Assembly (NCBI GenBank): GCA_022573485.1
Contig: JACZTW010000007.1
Span: 1-29,582, forward strand
Origin: Planctomycetota bacterium
GTDB lineage: Bacteria; Planctomycetota; Phycisphaerae; UBA1845; CAIVHJ01
DNA length: 29,582 nt
Direction of reading: 5' to 3'
Of this stretch, positions 22,962 through 29,582 are shown piece by piece; position 1 is the stretch's first letter, and each line of letters opens with the position of its first letter. The notes under the pieces are model-generated. The model had not been told where the DNA came from. It searched no databases and worked only from the letters and a program-made list of their open reading frames with translations. Made by a program: the position numbers and the translations under genes.

Positions 22962-24061
22962 TTGACTCTCCCTTTCGAATGATCGACGCCCGCACGGCGC
23001 TCCGGCCGGCCAAGCGCTTCCGCCTGACGCAGGCCCGTCACCCGGGCCCAGAATGTCTCTTCGGATCCCTCGTTGCGTACTTCGATGCTCTCGCCCAGCG
23101 CGCCGTTGTCGAGGGCCTTGCCGGTGCTCTCGATGGCGATGCCATTGCGCACCGAGCGAATAGAAACCAAATCGTTCCGCTTCACCAATACTTTCGATTT
23201 GATGTCCCCCGCCTTAACCATGTCGCCCATGCGGATGTTCCGTTTGGCTTCCTGGCCAATGACCGTCGCCGGTTTGGTCATGCCGATGTGCTCGAGCTTC
23301 TTGAACGAGCGCTGCTCGGTCATGATGTCAGCCCGAGTGATCGTTTGCCCACGGCTGATTGGGCTGATCGCCACGATCACGTCCTTTTTGAGCGCAACCT
23401 CGACCGTCACTTTCTGGATCTGCGGTTCGGCAGACCCGTGCTGAATGGTCACCAGCAGTTCGAAGGTGCCCAGCTTGCGATTGCTACGCGTCTCAATTTC
23501 GAACGTGTACGCCGGCCCGGAGAGCGCCAGCAGAGCAGCAGGCGTCCGGCGGAAATTGACATCAGCCTTTCCGCCGTATTCGGCAAGCCGCGCGTCGATA
23601 AACCGCTGAATCTGTGCCTGTAGCGATTGCTCGGCTGCGGCCTTGCGAGCCGATACGCCTTGTGGCGCATCTTGTTCCGTCGGCATCTCCGTGGGACGCC
23701 GGACCACGCAGCGGCTCGCGCCTTTCAGGCACACGACGGCCATGTTCACGCCGGCGCCAGCCAGCTTCGATCGAATGTCATTCAGGGTGATCAGTTTGCT
23801 CTGGCCGAAGGCGGGTGCGTCGGCGATGACCAATTCCTGGAATTCGGAGAGTTGGTCTGGAGCGAAGCCCTCGAACACCGCCACGTCAGCGAGTCGAATC
23901 TGATCGTGATCAATCAGCGCGCTGGGCCGGATACGGATGTTGCCCGCGTCCGCAGCGGGCGCGCAGCACAGAACCGCCGCGATGCCGCTCATCACGAGCG
24001 AGAATCGTGCGCGCTTCCCGTATTGCCCATTACATTGCTTGTCGCAATCCTTGCGTTTCAT
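22958..24061 (-). CDS. flgA: P-ring assembly chaperone FlgA with SAF domain
   Basis: This periplasmic chaperone helps FlgI form the P-ring. Residues ~22-40 form a signal peptide (SLVMSGIAAVLCCAPAADA). The C-terminal half holds the SAF/FlgA domain: ISRGQTITRADIMTEQR, then VIGQEAKRNIRMGDMVKAGD, and the final VLVKRNDLVSIRSVRNGI segment. At 367 residues it is longer than the E. coli protein (219); the extra is an N-terminal region that includes a Glu/Gln/Ala-rich linker near 130-160. The ATG at 24061 has AGGA eight bases upstream; an ATG three codons earlier is the alternative. Its stop overlaps the flgH start by four bases (GTGA). Confidence 0.92.
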   Translation of the reverse strand: MKRKDCDKQCNGQYGKRARFSLVMSGIAAVLCCAPAADAGNIRIRPSALIDHDQIRLADVAVFEGFAPDQLSEFQELVIADAPAFGQSKLITLNDIRSKLAGAGVNMAVVCLKGASRCVVRRPTEMPTEQDAPQGVSARKAAAEQSLQAQIQRFIDARLAEYGGKADVNFRRTPAALLALSGPAYTFEIETRSNRKLGTFELLVTIQHGSAEPQIQKVTVEVALKKDVIVAISPISRGQTITRADIMTEQRSFKKLEHIGMTKPATVIGQEAKRNIRMGDMVKAGDIKSKVLVKRNDLVSIRSVRNGIAIESTGKALDNGALGESIEVRNEGSEETFWARVTGLRQAEALGRPERRAGVDHSKGRVK

Positions 24062-24130
24062 CGTAGCCATCCTGAATCCATTCAGTTCGGCGATCGCCTG
24101 GGTCTGGCGATTCTCAACTAACTAGCGAAG

Positions 24131-24940
24131 TTAGAACCTCCTCAAGTTCGTCACCACCTGGAGCGACTCGTCGGCGCTCTTGATGGACTGTGAATTCAGC
24201 TCGAATCCGCGCTGCGTTTTGATCAGCTCGATCAACTCGCGCACCGGCTCAACATTGCTCATTTCGAGCGCCCCGCCCCGAATGTCACCAAAACCATCGG
24301 TCTGTGGTTGGCCTGGAACGCTGGTCCCCGAAGCGTCGGTGTCGATGTATAGATTCTTGCCGATCTGCTTCAATCCCTCGGGATTTACAAATCGGGCCAA
24401 CAGAATCTGTCCCGCCTCTTGCAAGGCTTGGTCACCCGGCGATTTGTACATGACCCGGCCGTCGGCTGAGACTGAGATGTCCTTCGCGTCGGCCGGGAGT
24501 GTAATGTTCGGTTCCATCAAAGGCCCATCGCTGTTGCCCAGCACGATGTCTCCGTCTCGATTGATCGTGAAATTGCCGGCCCGCGTGAAAGCGATGACCT
24601 CTTGGCCGTCGTCAATCGTCCGCACTTGGAAGAACCCCTCGCCCTGAATGGCCATGTCCAGCCCGTTGTACGTCTGGTCGAGCGTGCCTTGTGCAAAGTC
24701 GAGTTGCGTTCCCGCAACAGCGACGCCGACACCCACCACGATGCCGTGAGGTGTAGGCTTGTTGTTCGCATTGAGGATGCCGGGCTCACGCTTGATTTGA
24801 TAGAGCAGATCCTCAAAGTTGGTGCGCGAACGTTTGAAGCCGGTCGTGTTGATATTCGCGAGGTTGTTGGCCAGGACATCCAGCTTGACGTCCAGAGCCT
24901 TCATCCCGCTCGCTGCTGCTTGTAGTGCTGTAATCGCCAT
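24131..24940 (-). CDS. flgG: Distal rod protein FlgG
   Basis: FlgG builds the distal rod between MS-ring and hook. The N-terminal rod motif DVLANNLANINTTGFKRSR is at about 21-39, followed by FEDLLYQ, which is characteristic of FlgG. The C-terminal motif LEMSNVEPVRELIELIKTQR and final helix ADESLQVVTNLRRF complete the family pattern. Length is 269 residues, usual (E. coli 260). The central domain (QGEGFFQVRTIDDG, FTRAGNFTINRDGD) is also standard. The gap to flgF is 133 bases and holds the CGCAGAG hairpin. Confidence 0.96.
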   Translation of the reverse strand: MAITALQAAASGMKALDVKLDVLANNLANINTTGFKRSRTNFEDLLYQIKREPGILNANNKPTPHGIVVGVGVAVAGTQLDFAQGTLDQTYNGLDMAIQGEGFFQVRTIDDGQEVIAFTRAGNFTINRDGDIVLGNSDGPLMEPNITLPADAKDISVSADGRVMYKSPGDQALQEAGQILLARFVNPEGLKQIGKNLYIDTDASGTSVPGQPQTDGFGDIRGGALEMSNVEPVRELIELIKTQRGFELNSQSIKSADESLQVVTNLRRF

Positions 24941-24975
24941 AGTCTTCTCTCTCAGTTACTCTGTCATCCGGAAAA

Positions 24976-25066
24976 ACTCACCGCAGAGACCGCAGAGGTC
25001 GCAGAGGTTTCTATTTGTTTCTCAACTCCCGATCTTCTCTGCGTTCTCAGCGCTCTCTGCGGTAAA
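24976..25066. repeat. CGCAGAG-type hairpin repeat between flgF and flgG
   Basis: The left part carries three imperfect CGCAGAG units (from 24981), and the right part carries the complementary CTCTGCG and CTCTCTGCGG units. ACCGCAGAG at 24980-24988 pairs with CTCTGCGGT at 25055-25063. Similar CGCAGAGACGCAGAG hairpins are scattered through many environmental bacterial genomes, where they are often mistaken for short genes. It lies within the flagellar operon, so it is transcribed. Confidence 0.8.
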
Positions 25067-25073
25067 CTCTTCT

Positions 25074-25835
25074 TTAGAACCTCGCAATCTCGTTCACTGC
25101 CCTGCCGAGGGTGGTGTCCTGCATACTGATCATGTTGGCGTTCATTTGGAACGCCCGCGAGGCTTCGATCATGTCCACCAGCCCTTTGACTGGATCCATC
25201 GTCGAGCCTTCCAGAGCGCCGGGTATGATCTTGCTGCCGGTGGCTGCGCGCGGCGTGGCGCTGGCCGCCGCTGCATACAGGTTCTTGCCCTGCTTCATCA
25301 GCAGGCTCAAGTCGTCGAATTCCACCACGCCGAGCGTGGCCAGGACCGCATCGCCCTGTTTGATTTCGCCGCCGCTCGCGATTATGACCTTGCCGCCGTT
25401 CGCCGGAATCGTGATCGTGCCGCCGCCGCTATCCAGTACGGGGTCACCTTGCGCAGACGTCACCAGCAAGCCCTCGCTGCTGCGCGTGAAGTTGCCGTCG
25501 CGGGTATAGCGCACGCCTTCGTCGGTCTGCACCGCAAAGAACCCCTTGCCTTGGATCATGACGTCCAGCGGTTTGTCAGTTGTCATCACGGGGCCTTGCT
25601 CAAACGTCTGGATCGCCGGCGAGACGTGTGTGCCGCCGCTGAGCATGTCGAACATGGCGTGGGCAAACTGCCGGGCGTCGCCGTCTTCGCGCGATTCTAC
25701 CGGGCGCTCGATCAGCATGGCCAGATCGTGCTTGAAACCGACCGTGTTGATATTCGCGATGTTGTTGGCAGCAACGTTCTGGCGATACTGATTCGCCGCC
25801 ATGCCCGCCGCAGATTGCCACAAGCCGTAAACCAT
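25074..25835 (-). CDS. flgF: Proximal rod protein FlgF
   Basis: This rod protein is homologous to FlgG. MVYGLWQSAAGMAANQYRQN followed by NNIANINTVGFKHD is the N-terminal rod signature in the FlgF style. The middle has QGKGFFAVQTDEGVRYTRDG, and the C-terminus has LEGSTMDPVKGLVDMIEASR with a final TTLGRAVNEIARF. At 253 residues it is the expected length. The gene starts four bases after orf62 stops, with AAGGGCGAG upstream of the ATG at 25835, so it is coupled to orf62. It is the first structural gene of the flagellar run. Confidence 0.93.
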   Translation of the reverse strand: MVYGLWQSAAGMAANQYRQNVAANNIANINTVGFKHDLAMLIERPVESREDGDARQFAHAMFDMLSGGTHVSPAIQTFEQGPVMTTDKPLDVMIQGKGFFAVQTDEGVRYTRDGNFTRSSEGLLVTSAQGDPVLDSGGGTITIPANGGKVIIASGGEIKQGDAVLATLGVVEFDDLSLLMKQGKNLYAAAASATPRAATGSKIIPGALEGSTMDPVKGLVDMIEASRAFQMNANMISMQDTTLGRAVNEIARF

Positions 25836-25839
25836 CGAA

Positions 25840-26028
25840 CTACTCGCCCTTCGAAGCCTGCATCAGCAAGTCTTCTATGTCTTGTTCCGTCAAACGTCCG
25901 CCGCTCAGACGCAGGTGCGTCGCACAGGCTTGCTCGGCGACCTCGACAATCCGAGCGCCGATTGCGTTCCAATCCGTTGGAACCAATTCAGCATCCGCTG
26001 CCGTGCGCAATCGACACTCGTTGTTCAT
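25840..26028 (-). CDS. Small protein of unknown function heading the flagellar operon
   Basis: This is a 62-residue acidic protein I do not recognise. It has a strong Shine-Dalgarno sequence (GGGAGG) five bases before the ATG at 26028, a sigma54-like promoter about 50 bases upstream, and a stop four bases before flgF, so it is very likely translated. It is mostly helical in appearance (NAIGARIVEVAEQACATHLR, then LTEQDIEDLLMQASKGE), with two Cys residues and no membrane segment. It does not fit the FlgM anti-sigma-28 pattern. Position suggests a small flagellar assembly or regulatory factor, but that is inference. Confidence 0.65.
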   Translation of the reverse strand: MNNECRLRTAADAELVPTDWNAIGARIVEVAEQACATHLRLSGGRLTEQDIEDLLMQASKGE

Positions 26029-26077
26029 TCAAGCCTCCCGTGACCACACAATCGCTGCACGACTCCGCCAGCCCCTT

Positions 26078-26093
26078 ACCAACCGGCGTGCCA
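26078..26093 (-). promoter_or_regulatory. Sigma54-like -24/-12 promoter for the flagellar operon
   Basis: On the minus strand TGGCACG (26087-26093) is a perfect -24 element, followed after four bases by TTGGT (26078-26082). The consensus -12 element is TTGC(A/T), so one base deviates. The implied start near 26066 leaves a leader of about 38 bases with the GGGAGG ribosome binding site of orf62 in it. Rod and hook genes are sigma54-dependent in many bacteria. No activator site was identified. Confidence 0.5.
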
Positions 26094-26317
26094 ACTCGCT
26101 CGCCCGAGGGGCACTCACAACGTCTTGATCGAGCGCAACTTATTGCGCACCACTAGCTTGCCCGATTGAAAAACAATCTTCAGATGTGTCTGGAGACCGA
26201 CCGGCGGGGCTGGCTGACGCACATCCTGCCGACTTCTCGGCAACATCCGCCGATCTCTCAGCCGATGCGACCATTTCGTGTCGCGGTCTCTATCGGAGAT
26301 GGTGGGCGTGACATTGG

Positions 26318-26353
26318 AAAAAGGAACGGTCGCCCCGGCGAGGTAACCGTTCC
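26318..26353 (-). terminator. Intrinsic terminator of the large exported protein gene
   Basis: On the minus strand GGAACGGT (26346-26353) pairs perfectly with ACCGTTCC (26323-26330) across a 15-base GC-rich loop and is followed directly by TTTTT (26318-26322). It lies about 45 bases after the stop codon. A second small hairpin, CCCGCC-TGA-GGCGGG, lies right after the stop, without a T-run. Confidence 0.8.
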
Positions 26354-26396
26354 CTGGAGTTATTTGGAATTGGCTATCGTTCCCGCCTCAGGCGGG

Positions 26397-29300
26397 CTAG
26401 CCAGGCGGCAAAGCCTGGAGGATCGCGGTGCCGGACCCGTTGACGTTGGCGGAGAAGACGATCACGCCGTCGTCGTTGAACTGCACATCCGCCAGACCGT
26501 TGCCGGCGTTGATGATCACACCGGTCACGACCTGGCTCCCGTTGCGGACCGCGACACCGTCGGCGTTTCGCACTTCAACGACAGTCCCAGACGAAACCGC
26601 GTAGAACAGCAGTCGGCCATCCGCGATGAAAGCAAGGTCGCCGTGCGAATTGATCGCCACTTGCTGGAAGGACGTCAAGAAGAAATCCGCGGGGCTGCCG
26701 GCGTTGTTCAGGGCAATGGTGGTCCCGGCGCTCCCGGACTCCGCATTGATGAACAGACCCTGCGTCGATGGGCAGCAGGCCGGGTCGAGATCGCAATTGC
26801 AATCGCTGTTCTGGACGTTCTTGACGTCGGCCTGGAAGGCGGCGACTCCGGAAGTGCCGGCGGGAGCGCCGGTGGGGCGATCCGCGATGGCCAAGTCGGC
26901 CGGCAAGTCATCACCGTACGCACCACCGGTGTCGGCGGCAGTGCGGTCGTTCAGGAACAAGCGATCCAGGTCTCCGCCGCTGGGTTCGATGAATGCTCCA
27001 ATCGCGGTGCTGCCCGAATCCCTGCCTGCGAACACGACATCACCATCATCATTGGCGTGCAACTGCTCGAAGAAATCGCCGAACTTGACGCCAGGCACGC
27101 TGTCTGGAATGGTGGTCGTACCCGACTGAGCCACCGTGCTCAGCAGCCCCCCTGTTCGATTGTAGAGCCCTTCGCGCACCGTGCCGCTGCAATTGCCGTC
27201 GCCGTCGGCGTCAAACTGAGCCAGAAACGTCACATCGCCACTGCCGCCCAAAGCCACATCGCCGAAGCCGCAGAAACGGTTGCCGGATGGATTCTCATCC
27301 GTGGCGCCGTCGGCGGCGATCTCAACGAGCGAACTTCCGAACAGGGCGAAAACGCCGTCCGTCTCTCCGCCGGCGGGCGCGCCATCGACGGGCACGACGA
27401 ACGCGAGATTCGCGGCTGCATCGATATCGAACGGCCCGATCTGCCCGAACTCACCGCCATTGGGTGCGGCGTCACCTTCCAACACGAGCGTCTCGTTCGT
27501 GTCCGAAAAGCTGTTCGAGAACACGCCGGAATCCGCCGAGGCTGCGATCAGCGTGCTCGTGAAAACGACTTCGCCGGGCGAGGCGTTCGTGAGGCGGATG
27601 CGATCCACGTCAATGTCGGCCAGCGCCCCGCCCGCGGCGTCATCGCCGTCCTGCACGACCACGGAGACATCGAAATTCACGACATCCACGATCGCTCGAT
27701 CATCCGCGCTGAACGGGCCCGCCAGATCGCCGTCAGGGGAACTGATGATTCCTTGGCACTCAAAGAACAACTGCTGGGCACTCGACGGAGCGGTGAACAT
27801 CAGCACGCCCGTCTCGGCATCCAGGTTAAAGTCAGCGACTTGATCCTGAGGATCGACCTCGTCACCGGCGGCGTCCACCTGCCGCCAGTCATACGTATCA
27901 GCCAGCGAGCCGGAGTCTTGCTCGCACGCCAGGGTCACCAAACTGCCGACCAGTTTCGTCTGAAGGGCAGTGCTCGGCACGACGAGCGGCTCGGCGTACA
28001 CGACCGTCGTATCGCTGAGAAGCAGTCCGTCGCACAGGCCGGCGTCGATCTGTCCGCACGTGGTCCCGCCGACGGAGGCGCACTGCTCGTCCGTCGCACA
28101 CCCGACCCGCTCGCTGGACTCGCAATTGCTGGCCGGATTCCCCACGATGCACTCAAAAACAATGGGATCAAATCCGAGCGGCGCGCTCTGAGGCATGTCA
28201 AACTTGGCGAACCGCGAGTCTTCATCCTCGATATTCGCGACCGGATCGCCGCTGACCTGCAGCCAGCGGAACAGCCGCCCAGATTGGTCCGATGTGCTCG
28301 GGTCCGAACAACTCATCGTCACGGTGACGATCTCGGACCCCGTACTGACGGCGGCGAGCTGGGCCGGGCCCGCATTCGCGTCGGGCCGATCGGCGTCCGC
28401 ACACTCCACGATCACCGGGATTGACTTCTCGGCGACGTTGTCTTCGTCAGTCGCATCCGTTACTGCGAGCAACAGATCGAAAACGCCGTCGCCCTCGGGC
28501 AGAATCTGCAGAACCGCCGCCGTGTCACCAACCACAACGACAGCCAGTGAATCATCCGCATCTCGCTTCTGGATCGACCACGCTTGAAACACGCCTGACG
28601 GCGCATCCCCGGAGAGCGTGATGGAGTAGGTCGCGAGGGAATTGCTCGGAATCGTCGTGTCGCCAACGATCGAGACCGCGAAGGTCGCGATCTCGAGTTC
28701 TTCCGTGGCGATGGCGGCACACTGACCGACGGTACACACTTCATCTCCTGCGCAATCGTCATTGGCCGTACAGGGGTTGCGCGCGTCATCGGTAACAGTA
28801 ACCTGCACCGTCACGGTTGGGCGGCTCATGGGAGTGAAGAGTACGTTTTGTGGTGCATCCTCATTGATCGTAAACGTGCCATCGCCGTCAATCACCTCCC
28901 ACTCGAACGAGAGTAGGCCGATCGCTCCCGTCACTTGAGCGTGGAGGGTTTCGGGGTGACCCAGCGTTGCGTTACCGTCGCTGAAGATGTCGACCACCAA
29001 CTGCCCGCTCTGAACGACCTCGACGGAGATTTGATCCGTAGTCGACTGGCATGTTTCGGAATCAGTAACGGTGACTTCGACGACCACGGTGGCAGGCCCG
29101 GTGGCGTGCAGGATGGCATTGGCTGTCGTCTCTTCGGAGAGGAACGCCGAATTGACGCCGTCAATGATCTCCCAGGCATACTCCAGCGCGCCCGAGCTGG
29201 ATTCATTCGTGGTGTCCACGCCCAGCGTGATGCTCGCTCCCAGTGCGACGCAGGCGTCGAGGAACGTGCCCTCGGTACAGGACGGGGGATCGATGTCGAC

Positions 29301-29582
29301 CATCAAATCCGTGGTTGTGTTGATGATCGTGATCGGCAGGTCGAAGCCGGTCGTCACACCCGATGCATCGGTGGCCGTGACTCTGAGAATAAAGATACCG
29401 CACTGCGCGAATGTGGCCGAGGTCGTGGCGGCGGTTTCGTCGTCGAAGGTCACGTCGCCTTCGCCCGTATCCAGACTCCACGCAAAAGTAAACGGCTCGA
29501 GCCCTCCTCGGGCCTCCGCCGACAAATTGACCGTGAACGGATCGGACGGAAAGGCCTCAGCCTGTGCTTCAACCACCAGCGC
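26397..29582 (-). CDS. Very large exported protein with Ig/PKD-like domains and C-terminal propeller-like repeats (5' end beyond window)
   Basis: The frame is open to the right edge, so the N-terminus and any signal peptide are missing; about 1,060 residues are visible. The first two-thirds (29580 to ~27680) hold about six Ig/PKD-like beta domains with repeated FxWxxxxG and VxVxVTVTD patterns. Two short Cys-rich inserts occur, at about 28728-28776 (C-x5-C-x5-C-x4-C, starting NPCTANDDC) and 28030-28110. The last third (~27680-26397) is a run of about six repeats with the pattern F-x-x-x-x-x-x-N-x-x-G-D-(L/V)-x-F, opened by a GDAAPNGGEF motif, resembling a beta-propeller seen in planctomycete secreted proteins. 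A further Cys cluster (CNCDLDPACC) interrupts this part near 26765-26810. No sorting signal or membrane anchor ends it. Probable role: cell-surface or extracellular binding; unproven. Confidence 0.8.
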   Translation of the reverse strand, partial: ALVVEAQAEAFPSDPFTVNLSAEARGGLEPFTFAWSLDTGEGDVTFDDETAATTSATFAQCGIFILRVTATDASGVTTGFDLPITIINTTTDLMVDIDPPSCTEGTFLDACVALGASITLGVDTTNESSSGALEYAWEIIDGVNSAFLSEETTANAILHATGPATVVVEVTVTDSETCQSTTDQISVEVVQSGQLVVDIFSDGNATLGHPETLHAQVTGAIGLLSFEWEVIDGDGTFTINEDAPQNVLFTPMSRPTVTVQVTVTDDARNPCTANDDCAGDEVCTVGQCAAIATEELEIATFAVSIVGDTTIPSNSLATYSITLSGDAPSGVFQAWSIQKRDADDSLAVVVVGDTAAVLQILPEGDGVFDLLLAVTDATDEDNVAEKSIPVIVECADADRPDANAGPAQLAAVSTGSEIVTVTMSCSDPSTSDQSGRLFRWLQVSGDPVANIEDEDSRFAKFDMPQSAPLGFDPIVFECIVGNPASNCESSERVGCATDEQCASVGGTTCGQIDAGLCDGLLLSDTTVVYAEPLVVPSTALQTKLVGSLVTLACEQDSGSLADTYDWRQVDAAGDEVDPQDQVADFNLDAETGVLMFTAPSSAQQLFFECQGIISSPDGDLAGPFSADDRAIVDVVNFDVSVVVQDGDDAAGGALADIDVDRIRLTNASPGEVVFTSTLIAASADSGVFSNSFSDTNETLVLEGDAAPNGGEFGQIGPFDIDAAANLAFVVPVDGAPAGGETDGVFALFGSSLVEIAADGATDENPSGNRFCGFGDVALGGSGDVTFLAQFDADGDGNCSGTVREGLYNRTGGLLSTVAQSGTTTIPDSVPGVKFGDFFEQLHANDDGDVVFAGRDSGSTAIGAFIEPSGGDLDRLFLNDRTAADTGGAYGDDLPADLAIADRPTGAPAGTSGVAAFQADVKNVQNSDCNCDLDPACCPSTQGLFINAESGSAGTTIALNNAGSPADFFLTSFQQVAINSHGDLAFIADGRLLFYAVSSGTVVEVRNADGVAVRNGSQVVTGVIINAGNGLADVQFNDDGVIVFSANVNGSGTAILQALPPG

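Larger units (their letters stand above)
26029..26396. other. 368-base spacer between the large exported protein gene and the flagellar operon
   Basis: From right to left it holds a small GC hairpin and a terminator that end the large minus-strand gene, then about 150 bases of featureless sequence, then the sigma54-like promoter and leader of orf62. I see no gene in it on either strand. Confidence 0.6.

Noticed and set aside
24819..26156. 445-codon open frame on the plus strand, including the SPQRPQRSQR-like stretch
   Set aside because: It is antisense to flgF and reads through the CGCAGAG hairpin; such peptides are known artefacts of that repeat.
26166..28424. 752-codon open frame on the plus strand
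   Set aside because: It lies antisense to the large exported protein, which has clear repeats and domain patterns. The plus frame is Arg/His/Gly-rich with no recognisable motifs and arises from GC-rich codon bias.
1..29582. tRNA, rRNA or other structured RNA genes
   Set aside because: I found no tRNA-like TTCGA arm with matching acceptor stem and no rRNA-like sequence; the GGTTCGA at 8955 is the rlmN hairpin.

Overview
The window reads as chromosome of a GC-rich, flagellated, Gram-negative-type bacterium. P-ring and L-ring genes imply an outer membrane. I think a planctomycete (Phycisphaerae-like) is most likely. The reasons are a site-2 protease swollen with extra PDZ modules, an exported protein with Ig/PKD-like domains, short Cys clusters and propeller-like repeats, the RlmN Cys-motif style, and abundant small palindromic intergenic repeats. 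This assignment is inference; there is no rRNA or other marker gene here.

Layout. Positions 1-3556 (minus) hold the first codons of an unknown gene, then dxr and rseP, which overlap. Positions 3721-7747 (plus) form a probable operon behind a good sigma70-type promoter: a Nudix ADP-ribose pyrophosphatase, a rhomboid protease, a small site-2 protease and threonine synthase. Positions 7884-9921 (minus) hold two tandem STAS-domain proteins and rlmN. Positions 10359-12870 (plus) hold panB and an HtrA/Deg protease. From 26028 down to 13170 (minus) runs a flagellar cluster in the order orf62, flgF, flgG, flgA, flgH, flgI, flgJ (rod-binding part only), flgN, flgK, flgL, fliW, csrA, fliC. Position 26397 to the right edge (minus) is one very large exported protein, cut by the window edge and closed by a clear intrinsic terminator.

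How the genes work together. The flagellar block supplies the distal half of the organelle: rod (FlgF, FlgG), P- and L-rings with their chaperone (FlgI, FlgH, FlgA), a rod-binding factor, the hook-filament junction (FlgK, FlgL) with its chaperone (FlgN), and the filament (FliC). CsrA and FliW sit between junction and filament genes. The fliC leader carries a GGA-loop hairpin next to a GGA-containing Shine-Dalgarno sequence, so a FliW-CsrA-flagellin homeostasis loop like that of Bacillus is likely. A sigma54-like -24/-12 site precedes orf62. The other half of the window is rich in envelope proteolysis: two site-2 proteases, a rhomboid and a membrane-anchored HtrA.

Most unusual: a small palindromic repeat, scattered through intergenic DNA, also lies inside the 5' ends of flgN and flgH. 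In both it is read in the same frame and adds the same peptide (APDKSGF) to the protein. Second, the adjacent rhomboid and site-2 proteases, which are unrelated folds, end in the same ~32-residue tail.
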